This document shows positions 34,842 to 43,769 of a stretch of 64,000 nt of DNA, piece after piece. The first letter of the stretch is position 1. The number at the start of each line of letters is the position of its first letter. The notes below the pieces were generated by a model, which did not search any database, was not told where the DNA came from, and worked only from the letters and a program-made list of their open reading frames with translations. This stretch comes from Hydrogenophaga taeniospiralis CCUG 15921 (GTDB taxonomy: Bacteria; Pseudomonadota; Gammaproteobacteria; Burkholderiales; Burkholderiaceae_C): positions 62,001 through 126,000 of the forward strand of contig NZ_BCWR01000004.1 of assembly GCF_001592305.1 (NCBI RefSeq), given 5' to 3'. The position numbers and the translations under genes are program-made.

Positions 34842-35234
34842 TCAACCGCCCCCAACCCGCCGAGCCTCCACCTCAAACGGGTTGTCCCAATAGGCGCGCC
34901 GCCCCCGCGCCCACTGCCAGGCCCCAGCCAGCAGATACGCCGGCAGAAACAGCGGCCCCCAGCGTTCGCACTGCCGCACGTGTACCCGCTCATGCGCGCG
35001 CAGGCGCTCCAGTTCCAACGCATGGGTGCCCAGGATCACGTGGCCGAAGGTGATGGCGGCGAAGGGCCAGCGGTGCCTGGGCTGTCTGCGCAAGGCGGCG
35101 ATTTCGAGCACGCCGTCGACACGGCTGAAGCGCGCACCGGCCGGGATCAGCAGCAGCCCGAGCACCAGGCCGACGAAGGTGTTGGGCGAGGCCCAGAGCC
35201 ACAGCGCCCAGCGCGTGAGGCGGCTCCTTTTCAT
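34842..35234 (-). CDS. Hypothetical membrane protein with HExxH-type motif
   Basis: A 130-residue protein. An N-terminal hydrophobic helix (LWLWASPNTFVGLVLGLLLI) is followed by a β-rich part and AHERVHVRQCERWG, which contains the zinc-protease pattern H-E-x-x-H. A second hydrophobic stretch follows. The similarity to M48/M56 peptidases is only in the motif. It is read 4 bp after the thioesterase stop and is probably co-transcribed. Confidence 0.65.
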   Translation of the reverse strand: MKRSRLTRWALWLWASPNTFVGLVLGLLLIPAGARFSRVDGVLEIAALRRQPRHRWPFAAITFGHVILGTHALELERLRAHERVHVRQCERWGPLFLPAYLLAGAWQWARGRRAYWDNPFEVEARRVGGG

Positions 35235-35238
35235 GGCC

Positions 35239-35721
35239 TCACGACACGATGTACGCGCCCGATCCGCAAGACAGCAGCTTGCCGTCGGCACCCAGGAACT
35301 CCATGCGCGTGCTCGCCACGCGCGAGCCCAGGCGCATGACTTCGGCGCGCAGTTCGAAGTGTTCGCCGATGCCGGGGCGCAGGTAGTCGATGCGCAGGTC
35401 GATGGTGCCGAGCTTGGCGAAGCGGTGCAGGCGCTGCTCGGGCGCTTCGTCCATGTGGCGCGCGCCAATGGCGGCCATGCAGGCCAGGCCGCCCATGGCG
35501 TCGAGCCCGGCGCTGATGACGCCGCCGTGGATGCGGTTGTAGCTGTAGTGGCCCACCAGCTCGTGCCGCATGTCGATGCGCGCGGTCACGCGCTCGGGTT
35601 TGAGGCTGGTGATCTTCAGGCCGAGCACCTGGTTGAAGACGATTTTTTCCTCAAAGATGGTTTTGAGGCCGGCCACGAAATCGGGCTCGAATTCGACGGG
35701 GATCGGGGGTGGGGTGCGCAT
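35239..35721 (-). CDS. Thioesterase family protein (hotdog fold, YiiD/PaaI-like)
   Basis: A 160-residue hotdog-fold protein. SYNRIHGGVISAGLDAMGGLA (residues ~62-82) is the typical active-site helix with the HGG motif, as in PaaI-like acyl-CoA thioesterases. The C-terminal β-strands (TMRVAST, LLSCGSGAYIVS) end normally. It probably hydrolyses an acyl-CoA. The start at 35721 (MRTPPPIPVEF) is used, the upstream in-frame ATG at 35754 being less family-like. Confidence 0.85.
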   Translation of the reverse strand: MRTPPPIPVEFEPDFVAGLKTIFEEKIVFNQVLGLKITSLKPERVTARIDMRHELVGHYSYNRIHGGVISAGLDAMGGLACMAAIGARHMDEAPEQRLHRFAKLGTIDLRIDYLRPGIGEHFELRAEVMRLGSRVASTRMEFLGADGKLLSCGSGAYIVS

Positions 35722-35817
35722 CGAGCCATTGTGGCTGATGCGGCTTGCGGCCACAGCCCCCGGCCGCGCGGCGAGCGGGCCCGGGTGTCGCGCACAGGTC
35801 AGCGCGGCGGGGGCCCA

Positions 35818-37227
35818 TCAAGCGGTTTGCGGCCCCAGGGTGAAACCGATCTGCGTCACGCGGTTGTGCGAGCGGGCGAAGGTGTTGCCGGCGTGCATGC
35901 GGGCGATGGCGGCGACGATGGCCAGACCCAGGCCGTGGTGGGTTTCATCGGGGCAACAGCGCGCCGCGTCGGCGCGGAAGAAGCGGTCGAACAGATGGGG
36001 CAGGTGCTGCGGTTCGATGGCGGGGCCCTGGTTTTCCACCACGACCTGCACCTCGCTGCTGGCGGCGCCGTCGGTGCCGGACTCGATCTTCACCCGCACG
36101 GTGGAACCGGGCTCGGCGAAGCGCGAAGCGTTGCCCATGAGGTTGGACATGGCGCGCTTGACGAGGGCCGCGTCCACGGCGACCCGGGCATCGCCCTCCA
36201 CCGTGAAGTGCAGGCCGGCTTCGTCGAGCACGCCTTCGTGGAACTCGGCCACCTGGTGCGCCAGCTCGGCCAGGCTCACCGGTTCGCTGCGCCGGGCGGT
36301 GGCGCCGCGGTCGGCCTGCGAGAGGAAGAGCATGTCGTTGACGATGGCCGAGAGGCGCTGCATTTCTTCCAGGTTGGACGCCAGCGTGTCGCGCAGCGAC
36401 TCGACGTTGCGTTCGCGCGAGAGGGTCACCTCGGTCTGGCCGATCAGGGCAGTGAGCGGCGTGCGCAGTTCGTGCGCCACGTCGGCGTTGAAGGCTTCGA
36501 GCTGTTCGTAGGCTTTCTGCAGTCGATCCATCAGGGCGTTGAACTGGGCCACCCAGGGGTCGAGCTCTTCGGATGAGCGCTCCACCACCAGGCGCTGGTC
36601 AAGCCGCCGCGGCGAGATGCCGTTCATCTGCCGCGTCAGCGAGCGCAACGGGCGCAGCTCGCGGCGCACCAGCCACTGGATCGCAAAGCCGGCCGCGGCC
36701 GAGCCGAACAGCGTGGTCATGAACAGGGTGATGGCGGCTTCGCGCTGGATGCGGTGGTCGTGCGTGGTGTCCATCTCCAGCTGCACGCGCACCTTGCCGC
36801 CGGCCACGCGCTCGGCAGGCACGTCGAACGCCAGGCTGCGGCTGTGGGCGAACGGGGGCACCTCGTCGCGAAAGAGCACGCTGCCGTCGCCGCGCCACAT
36901 CTGCAGGCGGGTGGACGAACGCACGGGGTCGAACAGAGTCATGCGCTGCAGCAGACCGGCCTCACCGTTTTCGCAGGCGACTCCGATCGCATGCGACAGG
37001 TATTCGCGTTTGTCGTCCAGCGTGGTCTGCTGGTCCACCTCCATGCGCATGGCGATGGCCGAATACTTGGCCACGCTGAGCACGCCCAGGGCCACGAACA
37101 TGAGCAGGGCCATGGCGCGCGAGAGGCGGCGCGCGATGGACGGCCCGCACGGCAGGGGCAGGCACCGCGCAGTGGACCCGCTGGCCGGCGGGTCGGTGGG
37201 CTCGGAGAGCAGGGTGGCGGGGTTCAT
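35818..37227 (-). CDS. Sensor histidine kinase (heavy-metal type)
   Basis: A 469-residue membrane kinase. Two transmembrane helices (~38-58 and ~170-195) flank a periplasmic sensor, followed by a HAMP domain and the phosphorylated His252 in [11 protein letters not shown], with N-box, DRFFRAD and GLGLAIV catalytic motifs. This architecture matches the CusS/IrlS metal-sensing family. The ATG overlaps the response-regulator stop (ATGA, 37224-37227), so the pair is an operon. Confidence 0.92.
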   Translation of the reverse strand: MNPATLLSEPTDPPASGSTARCLPLPCGPSIARRLSRAMALLMFVALGVLSVAKYSAIAMRMEVDQQTTLDDKREYLSHAIGVACENGEAGLLQRMTLFDPVRSSTRLQMWRGDGSVLFRDEVPPFAHSRSLAFDVPAERVAGGKVRVQLEMDTTHDHRIQREAAITLFMTTLFGSAAAGFAIQWLVRRELRPLRSLTRQMNGISPRRLDQRLVVERSSEELDPWVAQFNALMDRLQKAYEQLEAFNADVAHELRTPLTALIGQTEVTLSRERNVESLRDTLASNLEEMQRLSAIVNDMLFLSQADRGATARRSEPVSLAELAHQVAEFHEGVLDEAGLHFTVEGDARVAVDAALVKRAMSNLMGNASRFAEPGSTVRVKIESGTDGAASSEVQVVVENQGPAIEPQHLPHLFDRFFRADAARCCPDETHHGLGLAIVAAIARMHAGNTFARSHNRVTQIGFTLGPQTA

Positions 37228-37910
37228 GCGGCGCGCTCTTCCAGCACGTAGCCCATGCCGCGCACGGTGTGCAGCAAGCGGGTGGGAAAAGGGTCGTCGA
37301 GCTTGGCGCGCAGGCGGCGCACCGCCACCTCCACCACGTTGGTGTCGGAGTCGAAGTGCATGTCCCACACCTGCTCGGCCAGCGTGGTGCGCGACAGGAT
37401 CTGGCCACGCCGGCGCGTGAGCAACGCGAGCAGGTTGAACTCCTTGGCGGTGAGGTCCAGCCGCTGCGCGCCCCGCGTGCAGCGGCGCGAGACGAGGTCC
37501 ACCTCCAGATCGGCCAGGCGCAGCACGGTGGCGGCCTGCGGGCTGGCGAAGGCGCCGCGGCGCAGCAGCGCGCCCATGCGCGCGAGCAGCTCGGAGAAAG
37601 CGAAGGGTTTGACGAGGTAGTCGTCGGCCCCGCCTTCGAGGCCCTTGACGCGGTCTTCGATCTTGTCGCGAGCGGTCAGCATGAGCACGGGCGTCTTGCT
37701 GTCTTCGGCGCGCAGGGCGGCGAGCACGCCGTAGCCGTCAACGCCGGGCAGCATCACGTCGAGCAGCATCAGGTCGTAGCTGCCGCCGGTGGCCAGGCGG
37801 CGGCCTTCGATGCCGTCGCGCGCCACGTCCACGACGTAGCCGTTTTCACTGAGGCCCTGGTGCAGGTACTGCGCCAGTTTGGGTTCATCTTCGACGACAA
37901 GGACACGCAT
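37224..37910 (-). CDS. Response regulator, OmpR family (heavy-metal responsive type)
   Basis: A 228-residue OmpR/PhoB-type regulator. The receiver domain has the phospho-acceptor Asp51 in [10 protein letters not shown] and the Lys in [12 protein letters not shown]; the C-terminal winged helix contains [16 protein letters not shown]. The highest resemblance is to CusR/IrlR/CopR. The start at 37910 (MRVLVVEDE) is the usual one for this family. It is divergent from the DUF4148 gene, with an inverted-repeat site between them. Confidence 0.93.
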   Translation of the reverse strand: MRVLVVEDEPKLAQYLHQGLSENGYVVDVARDGIEGRRLATGGSYDLMLLDVMLPGVDGYGVLAALRAEDSKTPVLMLTARDKIEDRVKGLEGGADDYLVKPFAFSELLARMGALLRRGAFASPQAATVLRLADLEVDLVSRRCTRGAQRLDLTAKEFNLLALLTRRRGQILSRTTLAEQVWDMHFDSDTNVVEVAVRRLRAKLDDPFPTRLLHTVRGMGYVLEERAA

Positions 37911-37975
37911 CGCTGAGCTCACAGAGGGGTTGACCGATCAGGCGGGAATGGTCGCATATGCCGTGCCAACGCGGG

Positions 37976-37991
37976 ATGACAACTTTGTAAT
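37976..37991. promoter_or_regulatory. CusR/CopR-type response-regulator box
   Basis: ATGACAA-CT-TTGTAAT is an inverted repeat (6 of 7 arm positions) very close to the known CusR consensus ATGACAANNTTGTCAT. It lies in the 209-bp gap between the response-regulator start and the DUF4148 gene, so it can serve both promoters. Confidence 0.6.
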
Positions 37992-38119
37992 CTGGCGGTT
38001 CGGAAAACGTGGTTTTGGTTGTCAAGAATTCATCCCCAGGGAAGGCACAACGGCTTTCCCATCGAAGCCCGACCAGGGAATTCGACCCACCGTTCCACAG
38101 CCCTCCAAGGAGTTTCACC

Positions 38120-38488
38120 ATGAACCGCAAGCACCTCTCCGCCATCGCCGTCGCCGTCCTCGCCCTGTCCGCCAGCCAGGTGTTCGCCGCCGACGGCCCC
38201 AAAACCCGCGAACAAGTGAAGGCCGAACTGGCCGAAGCCGTTCGCACCGGCAATGTGATCGCCAACAACGAAAGCGGCCTCATGCTCAACCAGGTCCGCC
38301 CCGATCTGTACCCCGCCCAAGCGCAGTCGGCCGGCAAGACCCGTGAACAGGTGAAAGCCGAACTGGCCGAAGCCATTCGCACCGGCGACGTGGTGGCCGA
38401 TGGCGAGTCGGGCAAGAAGCTGAAAGAGCTGTACCCCAGCCGCTACCCCGCCCCCACCATGGGCGGCAGCTTCACCGCCACGCGCTAA
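38120..38488 (+). CDS. DUF4148 domain-containing secreted protein
   Basis: A 122-residue periplasmic protein with a signal peptide (VAVLALSASQVFAADG). The mature part is two copies of the DUF4148 unit TREQVKAELAEA-RTG, encoded by DNA copies at 38201-38255 and 38336-38390 (period 135 bp). DUF4148 proteins are often next to metal-type two-component systems in Burkholderiales, and here the gene faces such a system across a CusR-like site. AAGGAG lies upstream of the ATG. The function is unknown. Confidence 0.88.
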   Translation: MNRKHLSAIAVAVLALSASQVFAADGPKTREQVKAELAEAVRTGNVIANNESGLMLNQVRPDLYPAQAQSAGKTREQVKAELAEAIRTGDVVADGESGKKLKELYPSRYPAPTMGGSFTATR

Positions 38489-38527
38489 GCCCGCGCGCCC
38501 TGCGCTGCGCGCAGACTCCCGACCAGG

Positions 38528-38554
38528 AACCCCGCTCCGATGAGCGGGGTTTTG
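38528..38554. terminator. Rho-independent terminator
   Basis: AACCCCGCTC pairs with GAGCGGGGTT (10-bp stem, CGAT loop) and is followed by TTTTG. It serves the DUF4148 gene on the plus strand and lies just after the 3' end of the minus-strand acyl-CoA dehydrogenase gene. Confidence 0.85.
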
Positions 38555-38559
38555 TCGTT

Positions 38560-39726
38560 CTAGATTCCAAGTTGGCGCGCGGCCAGTTCTTTCATGATCT
38601 CTTCGGCGCCGCCACCGATCATCAGGACCTTGACTTCGCGGTAAAGGCGCTCGCTCACGGTGCCGCGCATGAAGCCCATGCCGCCGAGGATCTGCACGGC
38701 GGCGTCGGCGCAGAACTGCATGGTCTGCGTTGAATGATTTTTCAGCAGGCAGACCTGCGCCACCCATTCCGATCCCTGGTCTCCAGCGTCCGCCCGCGCG
38801 CCCACTGCATCGACCCAGGCCTGGGTGGATGCGATGCGCATCTGCATGTCCATGAGCTTGTGGCGGATCACCTGGCGCTCGATCAGCGGCGCGCCAAAGG
38901 TCTGGCGCTGGCGCGCCCAGGCCAGGGCCTCGTCGTAACAGGCCTCGGCAAAGCCCAGCGCCATCGCGGCCAGCGCCAGCCGCTCGCCGTTGAAATTGCT
39001 CATGACCATGCGAAAACCCGCGCCCTCTTCGCCCAGCCGGTAGCGCGCGGGCACGCGCAGGCCGTCGAAGCGCAGGTGCGCGGTGTCGGAGCAGAGCCAG
39101 CCCATCTTCTGCAGCGGCGTGCGCGAGAGGCCTTTCGCGTCGCACGGCACGGCGATCATGGAAAGGCCGCTGGCGCCTTTGCTTTGCAGGTCGGTGCGCA
39201 CGGCGAGCGTGATCCAGTCGCAGCGCATGCCTGAGGTGATGAACACCTTTTCGCCGTCGATCACGTAGTCGCCGCCGTCGAGCCGCGCGGTGGTGCGCAG
39301 GCTCGCCACGTCGGAGCCGCCGCCGGGTTCGGTGATGCCCAGCGCCGCGATCTGCTCGCCGCGCAGCACCGGTGGAACGATTTCGGCCTGCTGCTCGGCC
39401 GTGCCGTGAGCGAGCACCGGGGGCAGGCCGATGTTGTGTGAAAACAGGCTGGCCATCACGCCGCCGCTGCCGCCATGGCGCGCCAGCGTCTGCGACATGG
39501 CGTTGCGCACCGACCACGGCGCGGGCGTGCCGCCCAGGGCCTCGGGGTAGCCCAGACCGAGCAGGCCCAGCCCGGCGGCCTGCGTGTAGAGCACGCGCGG
39601 GAATTCGCCCGCCTCGTCCCAGGCGTTCACATGGGGCGCGATGGCCTGGGTGGCGAAGCGCTGCACGGTGTCGAGCAGCGCGCGGCGGTCTTCGGGGGTG
39701 AAATTCGGGGTCGGGTCAGCGTTCAT
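38560..39726 (-). CDS. Acyl-CoA dehydrogenase (second copy in the Atu-like operon)
   Basis: A 388-residue flavin enzyme. It has the FAD-binding segments ALGITEPGGGSDVASLRTTA (~130), VFITSGMRCDWI and the C-terminal VQILGGMGFMRGTVSERLYR, with VLMIGGGAEEIMKELAARQLG at the end. It is the last gene of the carboxylase operon: its ATG overlaps the biotin-carboxylase stop (ATGA, 39724-39728). It may oxidise a shorter branched acyl-CoA later in the pathway, but the exact substrate is unknown. Confidence 0.9.
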   Translation of the reverse strand: MNADPTPNFTPEDRRALLDTVQRFATQAIAPHVNAWDEAGEFPRVLYTQAAGLGLLGLGYPEALGGTPAPWSVRNAMSQTLARHGGSGGVMASLFSHNIGLPPVLAHGTAEQQAEIVPPVLRGEQIAALGITEPGGGSDVASLRTTARLDGGDYVIDGEKVFITSGMRCDWITLAVRTDLQSKGASGLSMIAVPCDAKGLSRTPLQKMGWLCSDTAHLRFDGLRVPARYRLGEEGAGFRMVMSNFNGERLALAAMALGFAEACYDEALAWARQRQTFGAPLIERQVIRHKLMDMQMRIASTQAWVDAVGARADAGDQGSEWVAQVCLLKNHSTQTMQFCADAAVQILGGMGFMRGTVSERLYREVKVLMIGGGAEEIMKELAARQLGI

Positions 39727-41747
39727 CACAGAAAGGTTGCGAGCAGTTGGCCGGGAGCCACCTGCTGGCCCGGCACCACGTTCAGACTTTCGATCACGGT
39801 GTCGTGTAGCGCATGCAGGGTGTGCTCCAGCTTCATGGACTCGATCACCAGCAGCGGCGCGCCGCGCGCCACCGTCTGCCCGGTCTGCACATGCAGGGCG
39901 ATCAGCTTGCCGTTGAAGGGCGCGCGCAGCTCGCGCAGGGCGCCCGCGCCGGCAGCGCGCTCGCGCGGCGTGTGGCTCAGGTCGTCGAGCCAGAGTTCGG
40001 CGCGGGTGGCCTCGCCCGCCCCACCGCCGCTCAGCTGCACCTGCCAGCGCGGCGCAACGCCGCCGGCGCCCGCAACGGGCACGGCGTGCGCCACCCAGCC
40101 CACGCCGCCCTGCGTGATGCACAGGCCGCCCGCGTCGGCCCGCAGCAGGGCGCGCCAGGTCTGCTCGCCCTGCGTCAGCACCAGATGGCTGCCCCCGGTT
40201 TCGCGCACGCCGAACTCCAGCACCTCGGCACCCAGACCCAGCCGCAAGGCTCGCGGGAACGGGCAGGCCAGGGTGCGGGCCGGTGGCTGCTGCGCGTACA
40301 GCAACGCCAGCGCGGCCACCCGCTGGGCGTCGGCACCGGGTCGCAGCCCTTCGCGCAACGCGTCGCCGTGTTCGGCCAGGAACGGGATGCGCGCTCCGCC
40401 CGCGCCAAACACCGGGTGGCGCAGGCAGGCGGCTAGAAAGGCGCGGTTGGTGGGCAGGCCGAGCACGCGGGTGTGATCCAGCGCGTGGGCCAGGCGGTGC
40501 ATAGCCTCGGCGCGGGTGGGCGCGTGGGCGATGAGCTTGCCCAGCATCGCGTCGTAGTGCGGCGTGACGGCGCTGCCGGTTTCCAGCGCGTGGTCGAACC
40601 GCAGGCCGGGCGCGGACAGCGCGGGCTCGGCGAAGTGGCGCACCACGCCGGTGTGCGGCGTGTGGTGTTCGTCTTCGGCGCACAGGCGCACTTCGACGGC
40701 GTGGCCGCTGAAGCGCACCTGGTCCTGGCTGAGCGGCAGCGGCTCGCCGCGCGCGATGCGCAGCTGCCATTCGACGAGGTCGAGGCCGGTGATCATCTCC
40801 GTGACCGGGTGTTCGACTTGCAGGCGCGTGTTCATCTCCATCAAGAAGAAGGGAGTTTCCCCCTCTCCCGCCTGCGGGAGAGGGCCGGGGTGAGGGCTCT
40901 GCCCACACCCATCCTCCAGCAAAAACTCCACCGTGCCCGCCCCCACATAGCCCGCCGCTTGGGCCAGCGCCACAGCGCAGCGGCCGAGTTCGGCGCGCAG
41001 TGCCGGCGACACAGCCGGGCTGGGTGCTTCTTCAATGATCTTCTGGTGGCGGCGCTGCACCGAGCAGTCGCGCTCGCCGAGGTGGATGCAGTGGCCGTGT
41101 GCATCGGCAAACACCTGCACCTCGACGTGGCGCGGCGCCAGCAGGGCGCGCTCGATCAGCAGGTCGCCGTTGCCAAAACCGGCCAGCGCTTCCGAACGCG
41201 CGCCGTGCAGGGCGGGCAGCAACTGCGCGGCGTCGTGCACCAGCCGCATGCCGCGCCCGCCGCCCCCCGCCACGGCCTTGACCATGAGCGGAAAGCCGAT
41301 GCGCTGTGCCTCGGCGATGAAGATCTGATCACGCTGGTCCTCACCAAAGTAGCCGGGCAGGCAAGGCACGCCCTGCGCCAGCGCCAGGGCTTTCGCGGCC
41401 GATTTGCTGCCCAGCGCGCGGATGGCGGCGGGCGGCGGGCCGACCCAGATGAGGCCCGCGTCGAGCACGGCCTGGGCGAAGTCGGCGTTTTCACTCAGAA
41501 AGCCGTAGCCGGGGTGCACCGCGTCGGCGCCGGTGGCGCGCGCGGCTTCGAGCAGCTTGTCCACGCGCAGGTAGGAATCGGCCGAGGCCAGGCCACCGAG
41601 CGCGAACGAGGTGCCCGCTTCGCGCACGTGCAACGCGTCGCGGTCGGCGTCGGAGTACACGGCCACGGTGGCGATGCCCATGGCGTGGGCTGTACGGATC
41701 ACCCGGCGGGCGATCTCTCCCCGGTTCGCGATCAGCAGGCGTCTCAC
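39726..41747 (-). CDS. atuF: Biotin-dependent acyl-CoA carboxylase, biotin carboxylase/BCCP (alpha) subunit, AtuF-like
   Basis: A 673-residue protein. The biotin carboxylase N-terminal domain starts LLIANRGEIARRVIRTAHAMG; the ATP-grasp domain has KAVAGGGGRGMRL (~155), CSVQRRHQKIIEEAPSP and FLMEMNTRLQVEHPVTEM. The C-terminal biotin domain has the lysine (~639) in ESMKLEH. Together with the β-subunit (43770) it would carboxylate geranyl-CoA or methylcrotonyl-CoA. The GTG start overlaps the hydratase stop. A ~19-residue in-frame insert, encoded by a palindromic repeat, splits the ATP-grasp domain just before FLMEMN. Confidence 0.9.
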   Translation of the reverse strand: MRRLLIANRGEIARRVIRTAHAMGIATVAVYSDADRDALHVREAGTSFALGGLASADSYLRVDKLLEAARATGADAVHPGYGFLSENADFAQAVLDAGLIWVGPPPAAIRALGSKSAAKALALAQGVPCLPGYFGEDQRDQIFIAEAQRIGFPLMVKAVAGGGGRGMRLVHDAAQLLPALHGARSEALAGFGNGDLLIERALLAPRHVEVQVFADAHGHCIHLGERDCSVQRRHQKIIEEAPSPAVSPALRAELGRCAVALAQAAGYVGAGTVEFLLEDGCGQSPHPGPLPQAGEGETPFFLMEMNTRLQVEHPVTEMITGLDLVEWQLRIARGEPLPLSQDQVRFSGHAVEVRLCAEDEHHTPHTGVVRHFAEPALSAPGLRFDHALETGSAVTPHYDAMLGKLIAHAPTRAEAMHRLAHALDHTRVLGLPTNRAFLAACLRHPVFGAGGARIPFLAEHGDALREGLRPGADAQRVAALALLYAQQPPARTLACPFPRALRLGLGAEVLEFGVRETGGSHLVLTQGEQTWRALLRADAGGLCITQGGVGWVAHAVPVAGAGGVAPRWQVQLSGGGAGEATRAELWLDDLSHTPRERAAGAGALRELRAPFNGKLIALHVQTGQTVARGAPLLVIESMKLEHTLHALHDTVIESLNVVPGQQVAPGQLLATFL
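40858..40895 (-). repeat. 38-bp palindromic repeat inserted in the biotin-carboxylase coding sequence
   Basis: On the minus strand it reads CCTCACCCCGGCCCTCTCCC, then GC-AG-GCGGGAGAGGGGGA. It is identical to 63295-63332 except for the two-base centre. It is in frame and encodes SPHPGPLPQAGEG within the ATP-grasp domain. The arms CCCTCTCCCGC/GCGGGAGAGGG are a perfect inverted repeat. Confidence 0.88.
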
Positions 41748-42562
41748 GAGTCGCCCTCCGTCGAGCGCGGGGGTACATCCACCCACGGCGCGGGCTGCTT
41801 CTTCGCGAAGGCGGCAAGGCCGGCCGCGGCTTCGGGGCCGCGCAGCGCGGCGGCGAAGGCGATGGCGGCTTCAGTGCGCAGGTCGGGCGCCTTGGCGCGC
41901 AGGCGGTGCAGCAGCTGTTTCGTGGCGGCCACCGCGCCTGGGGCGGCGGCACGCAAGGCCCGCTCTGTTTCCGCCACGGCGGCACCGAGCGCGTCGTCGG
42001 CCACCACGGTGTTCACGAGGCCGGCGGCCTGCGCCTGCGCGGCGCTCCAGCGCGCACCGCTCAGCAGGCACTGCCGCGCGACCGCGTCGCCCAGCCGCTG
42101 CCAGACGAAGGGCGCGATCTGCGCCGGCGGCAGGCCCAGCGTGACCTCGGGCGTGGCGAAGACCGAGCGGTCGGTGGCGATCACGAGGTCGGCACAGCAC
42201 ACCAGGCCGAAGCCCCCGCCCATGGCCGGGCCGTCCACCGCACAGACCAGCCATTGCGGCAGCTCGGTAAGTGCGTGCAACACGTCGCCATAGCCGCGGT
42301 TCATGTCAATCAGCGGGTCGTCTTCCCCGGGCTGCAGCGGCTGGCCGATGGCGCTGGCGAAACCGCCCAGGCTGCCGCCGGCGCTGAAGGCCCCGCTCGC
42401 GCCGGTGAGCACGATGCCGCGCAAGCTGGTGTCCTGCTTGGCGCGCAGGCAGGCCTCGAACAGGCCGAGCACCATGGCGTCGGAGAGGGCGTTGCGCGAA
42501 GCAGGGTCGTTGAGCGTCCAGCGCTCGGTGTCACCCTGCCGCACTACCAGGAAGTTGCTCAT
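41744..42562 (-). CDS. Enoyl-CoA hydratase family protein (AtuE/LiuC-like)
   Basis: A 272-residue crotonase. The oxyanion-hole segments are ASGAFSAGGSLGGFASAIG (~65) and VDGPAMGGGFGLVCCADLVI (~105), the latter followed by FATPEVTLGLPPAQI. The gene overlaps the biotin-carboxylase start (GTGA) and lies 11 bp after the acyl-CoA dehydrogenase stop. In the Atu pathway this step hydrates isohexenyl-glutaconyl-CoA; in the Liu pathway methylglutaconyl-CoA. It has a full-length C-terminus, unlike the homologue at 15877. Confidence 0.88.
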   Translation of the reverse strand: MSNFLVVRQGDTERWTLNDPASRNALSDAMVLGLFEACLRAKQDTSLRGIVLTGASGAFSAGGSLGGFASAIGQPLQPGEDDPLIDMNRGYGDVLHALTELPQWLVCAVDGPAMGGGFGLVCCADLVIATDRSVFATPEVTLGLPPAQIAPFVWQRLGDAVARQCLLSGARWSAAQAQAAGLVNTVVADDALGAAVAETERALRAAAPGAVAATKQLLHRLRAKAPDLRTEAAIAFAAALRGPEAAAGLAAFAKKQPAPWVDVPPRSTEGDS

Positions 42563-42573
42563 GCCGCGCCCCT

Positions 42574-43746
42574 TCAGTGCGCCGGGCGCTTGGCGATGCC
42601 CATCATCTTGGTGAGGATGCCGAGCATCACCTCGTCGGCGCCGCCGCCAATCGAGGCGAGCCGCCCGTCGCGGTACATGCGCGAGACCCGGTTCTCCCAG
42701 GTGAAGCCCATGCCGCCCCAGAACTGCAGACAGGTGTCGGGCACCAGCCGGTTCAACCGGCCGGCTTTCAGCTTGGCCATGGTGGCCCACTCGGTCACGT
42801 CCTCGCCGGCCACGTAGTGTTCGCAGGACAGGTAGGTGAGCGCGCGCAGGCTTTCCACCTCGGTCTTGAGCTCGGCCAGCTTGAACTGCACCCACTGCTG
42901 GTCGGCCAGCGTGGCGCCAAACAGCTTGCGCTCCTGCGCCCATTCGATGGTCCATTCGATGCAGTTGGTGAGGCTCTGCAGCGTGCTCGCCGCGCACCAC
43001 AGGCGCTCTTCCTGGAACTGCTGCATCTGGTAGATGAAACCCGCGCCCTCGGCGCCGATGCGGTAGCGCTGGGGCACACGCACTTCGTCGAAATAGATCA
43101 GGCCGGTGTCGCTGCTGTTCATGCCGATCTTCTTGATCTTCTGCGCCACCTCGATGCCTTTGACCAACTGGCCCTTCTCGCGCATGGGCACCATCACCAG
43201 GCTCTTGTTCTTGTGCGCGGGGCCGTCGCTGGTGTTGACCAGCATGCACATCCAGTCGGCCTGCAGGCTGTTGGTGATCCACATCTTCTGGCCGGTGATG
43301 ACGTAGTCGTCGCCGTCCTTGCGCGCCACGCTCTTGATGGCGGCCACGTCGCTGCCCGCGCCGGGTTCGCTCACGCCGATGCAGCCCACCATGTCGCCCG
43401 CGATGGCCGGCGCGAGGAACTGGGCGCGCAACTCGTCGCTGCCGAAGCGCGCCAGCGCGGGTGTGGCCATGTCGGTCTGCACGCCGATGGCCATGGGAAC
43501 CCCACCGCAGTGGATGTGGCCCAGCGTCTCGGCCATGGCCAGGCTGTACGAATAGTCCAGCCCCGCACCGCCGAAGGCCTCGGGCTTGGTCAGGCCCAGC
43601 AGGCCGAGCTGGCCCAGACCTTTGAACACCTCGTGCGCCGGGAAGATCTCGGCCGCTTCCCACTCGTCCACGTGGGGGTTGATGTGCTCGTCGATGTAGC
43701 GCTTGAGCGTGTTCTGGATCTCGCGGTGTTCGTGGGTGAACTGCAT
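42574..43746 (-). CDS. atuD: Acyl-CoA dehydrogenase, citronellyl-CoA dehydrogenase (AtuD)-like
   Basis: A 390-residue enzyme. The N-terminus MQFTHEHREIQNTLKRYIDE, NPHVDEWEAAEIFPAHEVFK, GGVPMAIGVQTDMATPALARF and ADWMCMLVNTSDGPAHKNKS resemble AtuD of Pseudomonas, which oxidises citronellyl-CoA to geranyl-CoA. FAD-binding segments GVSEPGAGSDVAAIKS and WITNS are intact. The start at 43746 has AGGAGA upstream. It lies between the carboxyltransferase and hydratase genes, the same order of steps as the pathway. Confidence 0.85.
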   Translation of the reverse strand: MQFTHEHREIQNTLKRYIDEHINPHVDEWEAAEIFPAHEVFKGLGQLGLLGLTKPEAFGGAGLDYSYSLAMAETLGHIHCGGVPMAIGVQTDMATPALARFGSDELRAQFLAPAIAGDMVGCIGVSEPGAGSDVAAIKSVARKDGDDYVITGQKMWITNSLQADWMCMLVNTSDGPAHKNKSLVMVPMREKGQLVKGIEVAQKIKKIGMNSSDTGLIYFDEVRVPQRYRIGAEGAGFIYQMQQFQEERLWCAASTLQSLTNCIEWTIEWAQERKLFGATLADQQWVQFKLAELKTEVESLRALTYLSCEHYVAGEDVTEWATMAKLKAGRLNRLVPDTCLQFWGGMGFTWENRVSRMYRDGRLASIGGGADEVMLGILTKMMGIAKRPAH

Positions 43747-43769
43747 GTCTTGTCTCCTGTGGTGTGAGG

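Noticed and set aside
38201..38390. CRISPR-like direct repeat
   Set aside because: The two 55-bp copies (period 135 bp) are in-frame coding repeats of the DUF4148 unit; two copies and no spacer array.
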